Below are positions 16,214-24,188 of a stretch of 60,967 bases of DNA, piece after piece. The stretch's first letter is position 1. Every line of letters begins with the position of its first letter. Source of the DNA: Paracoccaceae bacterium (lineage in GTDB: Bacteria > Pseudomonadota > Alphaproteobacteria > Rhodobacterales > Rhodobacteraceae); NCBI GenBank assembly GCA_002402045.2, contig NVUX02000118.1, forward strand, positions 1 to 60,967, read 5' to 3'. The notes beneath the pieces were generated by a model, which made no database searches, was not told the origin of the DNA, and saw only the letters and a list, made by a program, of their open reading frames with translations. A program made the position numbers and the translations under genes.

Positions 16214-18185
16214 TCGTCCGCTCATAATGCAAATTAGCCTAAATGCGTTGGAGCATTTGGGAATGAATTTATACAGCAATGTTCCAGCTGTATTGTCTGA
16301 AATTGTGGCCAATGCTTGGGATGCCGACGCGAAAGTAGTTCAAGTTGAAATTAATAAAATCAATAACTCTGTAACTATTTCAGATAATGGCATTGGGATG
16401 ACTCGAGATGAAGTCATTGACCGATTTCTGACTGTCGGATTCAAGCGACGCTTAGTACTCAGCTCCAAAACAAAACTTGGACGCCTCCCAATGGGACGAA
16501 AAGGTATTGGCAAACTTTCATCTTTCTCCATTGCTCGAAAAATCGACGTTTATACCGAAAAAGATGGCGAACGAACCTCTTTTCGAATGGATCGTGATAA
16601 GATCAAATGCAAAATTGAAGACGGCGACAACTCGCCCTATGAACCAGAAGAATTATCCAATTGGCCCGTCGGACTAAACGGTGGCACGAGAATAGTTTTA
16701 TCTGATTTAACAAAAAATGTCACCGCACTCACATTTGATGGGCTTAGGAAAAGAATTGCTAGGCGTTTCGCAATTATAGGTCCTGAAAATCAGTTTGAAG
16801 TCATTGTTAATGGTGGGAAAATAACTGCATCCGACCGAGGTTACAACAAGCTCCTTGAATACGTGTGGACATACGGAAACCAAAAGACATTTATTGCGTC
16901 GTGTAAAAACCTTGGTAGGCCGGCGGAGGATAGAACAGTCCACGCAGTAACGGAATTGAACGGGGAGAAATTATCTCTCAGCGGTTGGATTGGCACAGTT
17001 GCAAAACCCAACCAACTTAAAGACGAAGAGGGTGACAATCTTAATAAAATCGCTGTTTTTATGCGGGGGAAGCTAGCACAAGAAGATGTATTGGATGACT
17101 TCGGCCAAAAAGAAATTTATGCTGATTACATAGTGGGCGAGCTACATTGTGATGAGCTTGATTTAGACGGCAGCGAAGACATGGCAACCAGCAGTCGTCA
17201 ATCATTGAAGCAGGATGATCCCAGATTCATGGCCTTCAAATCTATAGCTCATTCTGAGCTTAGGAATATTGCAAAGAACTGGAGCAATTGGCGGCGTTCA
17301 GACGGCGCAAAAGAAGCTGTGAAAGTTCCCGCCGTTTCAGATTGGCTTAACGCCTTGAAGGGCGACACCAAGAAAAAAGCTGAAAGATGGATCGGTCGCT
17401 TAAATACGATTCGCGCAACAGATGAATCCGACAAGAAAGAATTGCTAAAAGCATCCATCTTGGCCTTTGAAAGCTACAGGAGAAAAGAAGAACTTGACCG
17501 ACTAGACGGAATTACCGATTTGGCTTTAGAAAATTTGCTTCCTATTTTTGAAACGATTGATGATCTAGAGTTGAGTTACTATGGTCAAATTGTTGAGTTA
17601 CGACTTGGAGTTATCCGAAAACTACAAAAACTTATCGGTGAAGACGTAAAAGAAAAAGAGCTACAAGAATACATATTTGAACATCTTTGGTTAATTGACC
17701 CATCTTGGGAACGCGCTAGAGGAACAGAGCACATTGAAACTAACGTAAATAAATTCCTTGATGAAAATAGTGAAAAGCTGACCGATGAAGAGAGAAAGGG
17801 GCGGATTGATATTGCCTACCGAACAACATCTGGAAAGCATATAATAATTGAATTGAAACGAGGATCAGTCTCAACTCCTGTTGACAAGCTGGCTGCGCAA
17901 GTCAGAAAATACCGAACAGGGGTGAAAAAAATCATTGAACAAAGCGAATACAAAAATTGGCCGATTGAAATAATTTGCCTTTTAGGAAAACCACCACCAG
18001 AATGGGAAGCTCCAGATGGTCCTAGTGATGTCGCTGAAACTTTGAAAACAGTAGATGCAAGAATCGTTTTTTATAATCAACTAATCGATAACGCTCAGCA
18101 GACTTATTCAGATTACCTTGACGAACATGTTAAAGTCGATAAGCTCTGGGGGATTTTCAAATCAATTGATGATTTTTCAGTTTAG
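16206..18185 (+). CDS. GHKL (MORC/MutL-like) ATPase fused to PD-(D/E)XK-like nuclease
   Basis: 659 residues. The N-terminal ATPase has the GHKL boxes: E32-x3-N36 with D39/D41 in SEIVANAWDADA, DNGIGM at 60-65, and MGRKGIGKLS at 96-105. The middle is charged and helical (about 340-480). The C-terminal domain has D535 in GRIDIAYR and E549-L-K551 in IIIELKR, the D...ExK signature of PD-(D/E)XK nucleases. Bacterial MutL/MORC-like ATPases next to methyltransferases have been described as parts of restriction-modification systems, so this is the probable ATP-driven restriction subunit. Codon use and GC are lower than in host genes, which points to horizontal transfer. Confidence 0.85.
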   Translation: MSDRPLIMQISLNALEHLGMNLYSNVPAVLSEIVANAWDADAKVVQVEINKINNSVTISDNGIGMTRDEVIDRFLTVGFKRRLVLSSKTKLGRLPMGRKGIGKLSSFSIARKIDVYTEKDGERTSFRMDRDKIKCKIEDGDNSPYEPEELSNWPVGLNGGTRIVLSDLTKNVTALTFDGLRKRIARRFAIIGPENQFEVIVNGGKITASDRGYNKLLEYVWTYGNQKTFIASCKNLGRPAEDRTVHAVTELNGEKLSLSGWIGTVAKPNQLKDEEGDNLNKIAVFMRGKLAQEDVLDDFGQKEIYADYIVGELHCDELDLDGSEDMATSSRQSLKQDDPRFMAFKSIAHSELRNIAKNWSNWRRSDGAKEAVKVPAVSDWLNALKGDTKKKAERWIGRLNTIRATDESDKKELLKASILAFESYRRKEELDRLDGITDLALENLLPIFETIDDLELSYYGQIVELRLGVIRKLQKLIGEDVKEKELQEYIFEHLWLIDPSWERARGTEHIETNVNKFLDENSEKLTDEERKGRIDIAYRTTSGKHIIIELKRGSVSTPVDKLAAQVRKYRTGVKKIIEQSEYKNWPIEIICLLGKPPPEWEAPDGPSDVAETLKTVDARIVFYNQLIDNAQQTYSDYLDEHVKVDKLWGIFKSIDDFSV

Positions 18186-18247
18186 GAAACACTGAACATA
18201 GTATTCATTCCTTTTCGAAAATCTAATCTTTCTACTGGCTCTAACAG

Positions 18248-19297
18248 ATGATGCGAGTACCCTCAGGAGTTTTTCAGCATAAGTCTTGGTCTAGCAAACC
18301 TGATCAAATCTATACGGCATTAGATACCGCGAGAAAACAGATTGAAGAGTCTATGGGTGAGCCGTTTTCTAATCCACCCACACTTACCGTCACCAAGCAT
18401 ACAGATTTTTGGGCGCTGGTGGAACTGCATGGGGACGAATTTCATATTCGGATCAGCACGAGTGTTGTGACAGCTATTTTTCTGCTTTGGAAAGAGACTC
18501 TGAAAAATGATGTGCTACGCAAGAATGATGGCCAATATATTAGCACAGATATCAATCTTCTGACACATGTGTCACTGGTTTGGTTACTCCTTCATGAGCT
18601 AAGTCACTTCACACTTGGTCATTTTGAAATTACTGGCAAACACAGTATTTTAGAAACAACAAAGGGAAGTGAATTATCACTGTTATCTCGTGCACCTAAA
18701 GCAACCCCAAAAATCGCTAGTTTGGAGCATTTAGATTACATTCAGATTGAGCGCTGTTTCGAACTTCAGGCAGATCATGATGCTATTGAATTGATGTTGG
18801 ATACCTATTCAAAAGAAAATTGGAGCGACCTCCGAGTGAAGATTGCCAGCGTCGCAACGGTCATGATTTTGATTGAAAAAGCTGACGAAGAAAACCAAAT
18901 TGAACATTCAACCCACCCAAAAGCAGCAACGCGGATATTTCAACTTCTAGGCCATGTAACCGAAATGTGGTCCCTGCCAGCACACGCGAAAGCGAAGGCT
19001 CGTGGAGAAACACCCATTTGCGAAGATGATCTGCCGTCAGACGAAGAAAAGAAGGAATTCAGCAAAGAGGTAATTTTGCCAGCATTTTGGGATGCTGTCG
19101 CGCTTGCTGAGGTTGCTGAGGCCAAGAGCATTATTTCTGATCTTGGATCACCTGAAGATTTCTTTGCTGACGTTACGCGTGCAAAACTTGGGCAATGGGA
19201 TGAACTTTTAACTGTGGGCGCAATCGAGTGGGCGGAGTTAAAAGATGCAAATGATCTGATCTTGCCCTTACTGCCGATCAATCAGGAAACAAACTGA
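18248..19297 (+). CDS. M48-like HExxH metalloprotein of the defence island
   Basis: 349 residues. The motif HELSHFTLGH at 116-125 supplies HExxH (H116, E117, H120). A second conserved region, ERCFELQADHDA with E172-x2-A-D176, looks like the ExxxD/E third-ligand helix of M48- or gluzincin-type peptidases. No signal peptide or membrane segment is obvious, so it is probably cytosolic. The C-terminal half is helical and acidic. It follows the ATPase-nuclease by 62 bp on the same strand and ends in an overlap with a convergent gene. Whether it cleaves a regulator, activates the nuclease or is a passenger is unknown. Confidence 0.7.
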   Translation: MMRVPSGVFQHKSWSSKPDQIYTALDTARKQIEESMGEPFSNPPTLTVTKHTDFWALVELHGDEFHIRISTSVVTAIFLLWKETLKNDVLRKNDGQYISTDINLLTHVSLVWLLLHELSHFTLGHFEITGKHSILETTKGSELSLLSRAPKATPKIASLEHLDYIQIERCFELQADHDAIELMLDTYSKENWSDLRVKIASVATVMILIEKADEENQIEHSTHPKAATRIFQLLGHVTEMWSLPAHAKAKARGETPICEDDLPSDEEKKEFSKEVILPAFWDAVALAEVAEAKSIISDLGSPEDFFADVTRAKLGQWDELLTVGAIEWAELKDANDLILPLLPINQETN

Positions 19298-20040
19298 ACA
19301 CGTATCACATGAACGAAAACACCGCCGTCGGGTTCTGGTGGATTTACGTTCGTTGGCAGTATTTCCACGTTTTCGGCCACAATGACAACAAACCGATGAT
19401 GCCCAAGGTCTGCTGCCTCTGACAGGCGCTCTGGGCGTCCATTATCGTCAATGGGCAGGAATTGTTCTCCAATCTCGATGGTCGTCGCTAGACCGTCGTT
19501 TTGGCCAAGCGGCAACGGATGCAACTTGCCTTCATATTCCTGAAACGCTACCGCATACCCTCTGATTCCACTATCGAGATGAAAACAGAATTCTTCGCCC
19601 AGTTTGAGCGTTTCTTCGGGTCTGGGATGGTTTCGTTTTCGTTGCACCAACCCCATTGATTTATCAAACCGCGCAACCCTTAGTTTGCCGTGGATGGCGT
19701 GTTCATCAAGATACTGCTCCCACGCGCTCATGGCTGGCATAGGGAATATCTCAGGCGCAATGACATGTGCGATATCGATATGATGTTTGGCAATCCAAGC
19801 GTGGATTAGCTTGGCTTTAGCACGGGCGATTTTGCCTTGGCGAAAGTTCGAGAGGTAATCGACTCCGATTGCCAACTCGCGATCAATGGCCTGCTCCATA
19901 ATTCGCTCAACGCTTTGGTCACTCGCGCGGGCAACGGCACGGGTAACACGGTAAAGTGCGGCCCGTTCATTTTTGCTCGCATTAAGCCAATCTATATCCA
20001 CAACAATTTCCAACTTGGTATTACCGCTTGTGACCCGCAC
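19282..20040 (-). CDS. hypothetical protein, convergent with the metalloprotein
   Basis: 252 residues from a GTG start. The first part is helical and arginine-rich (ERAALYRVTRAVARASDQSVERIMEQAIDREL). The last half is beta-rich, with a pattern like DUF4384-type domains (GEEFCFHLDSGIRGYAVAFQEYEGKLHPLPL), though this match is only by eye. Its end overlaps the metalloprotein gene by 16 nt. It reads towards the defence genes, so it may be a separate cassette or a divergent regulator. I do not recognise a function. Confidence 0.55.
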   Translation of the reverse strand: MRVTSGNTKLEIVVDIDWLNASKNERAALYRVTRAVARASDQSVERIMEQAIDRELAIGVDYLSNFRQGKIARAKAKLIHAWIAKHHIDIAHVIAPEIFPMPAMSAWEQYLDEHAIHGKLRVARFDKSMGLVQRKRNHPRPEETLKLGEEFCFHLDSGIRGYAVAFQEYEGKLHPLPLGQNDGLATTIEIGEQFLPIDDNGRPERLSEAADLGHHRFVVIVAENVEILPTNVNPPEPDGGVFVHVIRVQFVS

Positions 20041-20225
20041 TCTACCTAGGGACAGAGGGGTTTACCCACCTTAACCTAGACTTAATTGCAGTCGCAATTA
20101 GAAAATATCGCTTTGTGAATTAGGAATAATAGCCTATATTGTTCTACTTATGTTCTTCCGTGGTGGGGGAGCAATAAAGGAGAACGCAAAGCACAAAACA
20201 GGCCAAAAGGCAGAAGGAAACGGCA

Positions 20226-20525
20226 ATGACCAGCATACCCCCAGAATTTAATCCAGAAACCGCTCCACCCACATTGAGTATTGATTGGGAGGCCTATTTG
20301 CCTTTCTTTGAAGACGAAAATATTCCCGAAAGCGATAAGCAGGAACTGATCGAGGCTCTTTGGACAATCGTAGTCAGTTTTGTTGATCTTGGTTTTGGCG
20401 TCCATCCTGTTCAACAGGTTTGTGGAAAAGACATTTCTTTAGCTGAAATGCCCGTGGCTGATGTGCTAAACTCACCTAATACCAAAACCAAAAATAATAG
20501 GGCAGCCTCCCGACTAAAAAACTGA
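20226..20525 (+). CDS. small acidic protein upstream of the integrase
   Basis: A 99-residue protein (start MTSIPPEFNPETAPPT), acidic and helical in the middle (ESDKQELIEALWTIVVSFVDLGFGVHP). It lies 19 nt before the large serine recombinase on the same strand, so they are probably one operon. It may be a recombination directionality factor or a regulator, because such factors often sit beside the integrase. No DNA-binding motif is clear, so that role is inferred only from position. Confidence 0.6.
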   Translation: MTSIPPEFNPETAPPTLSIDWEAYLPFFEDENIPESDKQELIEALWTIVVSFVDLGFGVHPVQQVCGKDISLAEMPVADVLNSPNTKTKNNRAASRLKN

Positions 20526-20544
20526 TGCAGGAAAGGAATATCAG

Positions 20545-22131
20545 ATGAAATCAGAACAAACACAAAAAGCGGTAATCTACTGTCGTGTGTCAGGCGCAAA
20601 ACAGGTGCGTGAAGGTGATGGCCTAGCCAGCCAAGCAACGCGTTGTCGAGAATACGCAACCTTTAGAGGGTATGATGTTATTAACGTTTTTACTGATGAT
20701 GTGAGTGGAAAATCAACATCCCGCGTTGGCATGCAATCCATGCTGGGGTACTTGCACATGAATGCCAGCAAGACAGACGATATTGTCGTTATTATTGACG
20801 ATATCAGCCGCTTGGCCCGTGGGTTGACTGCGCATTTGGAGCTTCGCCAACTGCTGGCCAAAGCAGGCGGCAAACTGGAAAGCCCATCGATTGAATTTGG
20901 TGAAGACAGCGATTCAATTCTTGTAGAAAACCTGCTGGCCTCGGTGGCTCAACATCAGCGGGAAAAAAATGGGGAGCAAACCAGTAACCGCATGTGGGGC
21001 CGGATGAAGAACGGTTATTGGGTGTTCAAAGCCCCCATTGGTTATAAATATGAGCGCCGCAACGGGCATGGCAAAATGCTGGTGCGCGATGAACCAGTCG
21101 CCAGTATTATTCAAGAAGCGATGGAGGGTTATGCCTCTAGCCGCTTCGAAAGTCAGGTCGAAATAAAACGCTTTTTAGAAAGTCAGCCAGCCTTTCCACG
21201 GCCAAAAAACCGCTCCACAATTACCCATCAGCGGGTGAGTGACCTTCTGAAACGTGTGATTTACACGGGCCATATCGAACATGCGCCTTGGAAACTTGAT
21301 CGCCTAAAAGGCCACCATGAGCCGATTATTTCATTGGAAACCTATGAGCGCATTCAGGCGCGCAAGGCTGGCCGAATGCTGGCCCCAGCCCGTGTTGATA
21401 TCAAAGAGGACTTCCCCTTGCGTGGAGCCGTCTGCTGCGCAGAATGCGCCCACCCATTAACATCTTGCTGGTCACGCAGTGCCACAGGAAAGCGTTATCC
21501 ATATTTTTGGTGTAACGCCAAATCCTGTTCATTGTTTCGCAAAAACATCCGTGCCGAGAAAATCGACACGGCGTTTGAAGCTGTTCTGCAATCATTGTCG
21601 CCCACCAAAGGCATGATGCTGATTGTAAAATCCATGCTCAAAAAAGCATGGGGGCAACGTGAGGCCCAAGCCAAGGCGATGAAAGTCGAGATTCGCAACG
21701 ATATCACCCAATTGGATAAGCAGCTTGATAGCTTGCTGGATCGGATTGTTGAGACCAACAACGGAACAGTTATTGCCGCTTATGAGAAAAAGATCACCAA
21801 ACTGGAGAATGAAAAGCTTATTCATCTTGAAAAACTGGATAAAAAAGCAAAACCCAAGCACACCATTGATGAGATATTCGAACTCGCCATGACATTCCTG
21901 TCAAACCCTTGGAATATATGGAAGAATGGCGAACTGGCCCTGCGTAAAACAGTGCTAAGATTGGCCTTTAAAGAGCACTTGGTGTATGACCGTAAAAACG
22001 GTTTTCGAACTCCGCAAGTGTCTGTAATATTTAGGTTTTTGGATGATTTGTCACTGAAAAGTAAAATGGTGCCCCATGACGGATTCGAACCGCCGACCTA
22101 TTATTTACGAAACAATTGCTCTACCAACTGA
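20545..22131 (+). CDS. large serine recombinase (element integrase)
   Basis: 528 residues. The resolvase-type catalytic domain begins AVIYCRVSGAKQ with the catalytic serine at residue 16. The recombinase domain holds NGYWVFKAPIGYKYE and VRDEPVASII. A zinc ribbon has cysteines in CCAECAHPLTSCW and FWCNAKSC. A coiled coil lies near 375-440. The ribosome site is AGGAA 11 nt before the ATG. The last 21 residues or so are encoded by the tRNA-Thr gene read in antisense, so the stop codon lies inside the tRNA. The gene is intact and is the likely driver of excision and integration. Confidence 0.92.
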   Translation: MKSEQTQKAVIYCRVSGAKQVREGDGLASQATRCREYATFRGYDVINVFTDDVSGKSTSRVGMQSMLGYLHMNASKTDDIVVIIDDISRLARGLTAHLELRQLLAKAGGKLESPSIEFGEDSDSILVENLLASVAQHQREKNGEQTSNRMWGRMKNGYWVFKAPIGYKYERRNGHGKMLVRDEPVASIIQEAMEGYASSRFESQVEIKRFLESQPAFPRPKNRSTITHQRVSDLLKRVIYTGHIEHAPWKLDRLKGHHEPIISLETYERIQARKAGRMLAPARVDIKEDFPLRGAVCCAECAHPLTSCWSRSATGKRYPYFWCNAKSCSLFRKNIRAEKIDTAFEAVLQSLSPTKGMMLIVKSMLKKAWGQREAQAKAMKVEIRNDITQLDKQLDSLLDRIVETNNGTVIAAYEKKITKLENEKLIHLEKLDKKAKPKHTIDEIFELAMTFLSNPWNIWKNGELALRKTVLRLAFKEHLVYDRKNGFRTPQVSVIFRFLDDLSLKSKMVPHDGFEPPTYYLRNNCSTN

Positions 22132-22142
22132 GCTAATGGGGC
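22067..22142 (-). tRNA. tRNA-Thr (anticodon CGT)
   Basis: On the minus strand a 76-nt cloverleaf can be drawn: acceptor GCCCCAT/ATGGGGC, D arm AGCTC...GAGC, anticodon loop TTCGTAA (CGT), T arm GGCGG-TTCGAAT-CCGTC, discriminator A and encoded CCA. The anticodon stem is weak (ATTGT with ATAAT: four A-U pairs and one G-U). It decodes ACG. Its 3' half overlaps the integrase gene on the opposite strand, so it marks the right attachment boundary of the element. Confidence 0.93.
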
Positions 22143-22162
22143 ATTGGGTGCGGTTTAGCGGC

Positions 22163-23134
22163 CTAGGCTTTGGCTTTCAAGAGATTTTGTGCCATTTCAA
22201 GAGCGGTGATCATGCTGCTGGGGTCCGCTATGCCTTGGCCTGCGATATCAAACGCGGTGCCGTGGTCGGGGGAGGTGCGAATGAAGGGCAGGCCGAGCGT
22301 GATGTTAACGCCTTTCTCTAGGCCTAGGTATTTCACCGGGATCAGACCTTGGTCATGATATTGCGCGACCACCACGTCAAATTTTCCTTCGCGAGCCATC
22401 ATGAAAATCGTATCTCCGGGCCACGGGCCACTTACGTTTAGGCCTTCAGCTTGCATGGCTTTAATGGCCGGAGAAATGATGCGGATTTCCTCGTCGCCAA
22501 AGCGGCCGCCTTCGCCCGCGTGGGGGTTTAGGCCCGCCACCGCGATGCGCGGATTTGGTATGCCCATGGCCTCTAGGCCGCTTTGCGCCAGCTTTATAGC
22601 ATGGATTTGGGCGGGGTAATCTGCGGCCTCAATCGCATCGCGCAGGGCCATGTGAATGGTCACCAGCACAGTTTTAATATCGTCATTGGCCAGCATCATG
22701 GCGACGTCAGCGCGCGCGTGGTCAGCCAAAATTTCGGTATGGCCGGGGTAGCTATGGCCAGCGGCCTTAAGGGCTTCTTTGTGAATGGGGGCGGTCACAA
22801 TGCCTGCAATATTGCCGCTGAGCGAAAGCGAAATGCCCTTGGCGATGGCGCTATAGGCAGCGGCCCCCGCCTCGGGGGAAACCACGCCCAAAGCGGGCAG
22901 GGTGGGGAGCTGGCTGGCGGGTAGCAGGTTAAAAGCACCTGTGCGGCGATCATCAATCGACGCCATTACATGCAGCGGCTTTTCAAAGGAATCAGCAGCG
23001 GCGCGCATCACCAATGGGTCACCCAGAATCGGAAACAATGACGGGTCTGGCAGGCCCGCCAGTGCTTTTAGGGTGATTTCGGGGCCAATGCCTGCGGGGT
23101 CGCCCATGGTTAGGGCCAGTGTTTTATGGGTCAT
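22163..23134 (-). CDS. pdxA: 4-hydroxythreonine-4-phosphate dehydrogenase
   Basis: 323 residues from the ATG at 23134, the family length; longer readings upstream would run through a CtrA-like site. PdxA oxidises 4-phosphohydroxy-L-threonine with NAD in the DXP-dependent pathway to pyridoxal phosphate. Visible motifs are LTMGDPAGIGPEI at the start, metal-ligand regions TAPIHKEAL and GLNPHAGEGG, and YHDQGLIPVKYL with GTAFDIAG near the end. It lies directly next to the tRNA-Thr, just outside the mobile element, and is the first host gene. Confidence 0.96.
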   Translation of the reverse strand: MTHKTLALTMGDPAGIGPEITLKALAGLPDPSLFPILGDPLVMRAAADSFEKPLHVMASIDDRRTGAFNLLPASQLPTLPALGVVSPEAGAAAYSAIAKGISLSLSGNIAGIVTAPIHKEALKAAGHSYPGHTEILADHARADVAMMLANDDIKTVLVTIHMALRDAIEAADYPAQIHAIKLAQSGLEAMGIPNPRIAVAGLNPHAGEGGRFGDEEIRIISPAIKAMQAEGLNVSGPWPGDTIFMMAREGKFDVVVAQYHDQGLIPVKYLGLEKGVNITLGLPFIRTSPDHGTAFDIAGQGIADPSSMITALEMAQNLLKAKA

Positions 23135-23142
23135 AGGCTTGA

Positions 23143-23158
23143 TTAACGCGGGTTTAAC
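23143..23158. promoter_or_regulatory. CtrA-like site TTAA-N7-TTAAC
   Basis: TTAA at 23143-23146, seven bases, then TTAAC at 23154-23158 match the CtrA full-site consensus exactly. It lies between pdxA and motB, about 90 bp upstream of the motB start. CtrA controls flagellar genes in many alphaproteobacteria, so it probably acts on motB and the genes after it. Confidence 0.6.
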
Positions 23159-23248
23159 CATGCTGGCAAGGAACAATTTGATCTTTATAAATTTGGTAAG
23201 GAATCTCGCTCTATATTGGCCTCGGGAAGTGGATATTTGGGGGCCGGT

Positions 23249-24094
23249 ATGGCAGAGAATTCAGGGGACAATTTGCGCCCTATTATCATAATTAAGCGAA
23301 AGAAAATCATTGCCGCAGGGCATCATGGTGGCGCTTGGAAAGTGGCTTATGCCGACTTTGTAACTGCGATGATGGCGTTTTTTCTGCTTATGTGGCTGCT
23401 TAATGCGACGAGCGAGGAGCAGCGGCAGGGCATCGCGGCTTACTTTAACCCCGGCATTCCGATCTTTACCGAAAATGGCGGCGGCGCGGGCATGTTTGGC
23501 GGCGATACTGTCCATTCAGAAGATACCCAAACCGATGTGGAAAGTGGCACCGTGGGCGAGCAGGCCGAGGATATTACGGGGCAAGATGGCTCCACGGGCA
23601 CCTCGCCGGATGACGCTTCAGACGCGCAGTTTGCTGATGTGGAAAACATGTTTCGCGGCAACACTGGCGAAAGCTGGGTCGAAGACCCGCTTTTGCAACA
23701 CGTTTCTACGCGTGTCACCGACGAAGGCCTGATTATTGATGTGTTTGACCTGCCTGATTCTCCGCTTTATGAGCCGGGCACCAACCAGCCGACAAAAAAG
23801 ATGTTTGCGCTGCTGAAAATGATCAGCCGCGTGTTTGGCTCGGTCACCAATAATATAGCGATTACGGGCCATATTGATGTTGAGCCAGAGCTTGATGGCG
23901 GGCCAGATGGCTTTGCGCTGACCGGCGGGCGGGCACTTATTGCCAACGCGATCATGGTAGAGCACGGGGTGGATGCCCAGCGTTTTGAGCGCCTGACCGG
24001 TGCCTCTAACCGCACACCTGTGGGCGAAGACGCCCCAGCATATCGTAATCGACGGCTCGAAATCGTGTTGCTGCGAAGTGATCGACGGAACTAA
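23249..24094 (+). CDS. motB: flagellar motor stator protein MotB
   Basis: 281 residues from the ATG at 23249. The single membrane helix near residues 34-52 (YADFVTAMMAFFLLMWLLN) contains the conserved proton-channel aspartate D36. The plug and linker are acidic. The C-terminal OmpA-like domain (about 150-280) anchors the stator to peptidoglycan (ITGHIDVEP...GGRALIANAIM). MotA, its partner, is encoded at 34825-35691, not next to it. It leads the motB-flgE-flgK-flgL-flgI row and has a CtrA-like site upstream. Confidence 0.93.
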   Translation: MAENSGDNLRPIIIIKRKKIIAAGHHGGAWKVAYADFVTAMMAFFLLMWLLNATSEEQRQGIAAYFNPGIPIFTENGGGAGMFGGDTVHSEDTQTDVESGTVGEQAEDITGQDGSTGTSPDDASDAQFADVENMFRGNTGESWVEDPLLQHVSTRVTDEGLIIDVFDLPDSPLYEPGTNQPTKKMFALLKMISRVFGSVTNNIAITGHIDVEPELDGGPDGFALTGGRALIANAIMVEHGVDAQRFERLTGASNRTPVGEDAPAYRNRRLEIVLLRSDRRN

Positions 24095-24115
24095 ATTTAG
24101 ATACAATTTTGTCTG

Positions 24116-24131
24116 TTAGGTGGTTCTTAAC
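24116..24131. promoter_or_regulatory. CtrA-like site TTAG-N7-TTAAC
   Basis: TTAG at 24116-24119, seven bases, then TTAAC at 24127-24131, one base off the CtrA consensus. It lies about 60 bp upstream of flgE in the only sizeable gap of this row, so flgEKLI may have their own CtrA-linked promoter. Confidence 0.5.
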
Positions 24132-24188
24132 CGAAGCGGCGCAAGAGTGGGAACTGAACATGTAGTTTAGTATTGAAAAGGATTTTCG

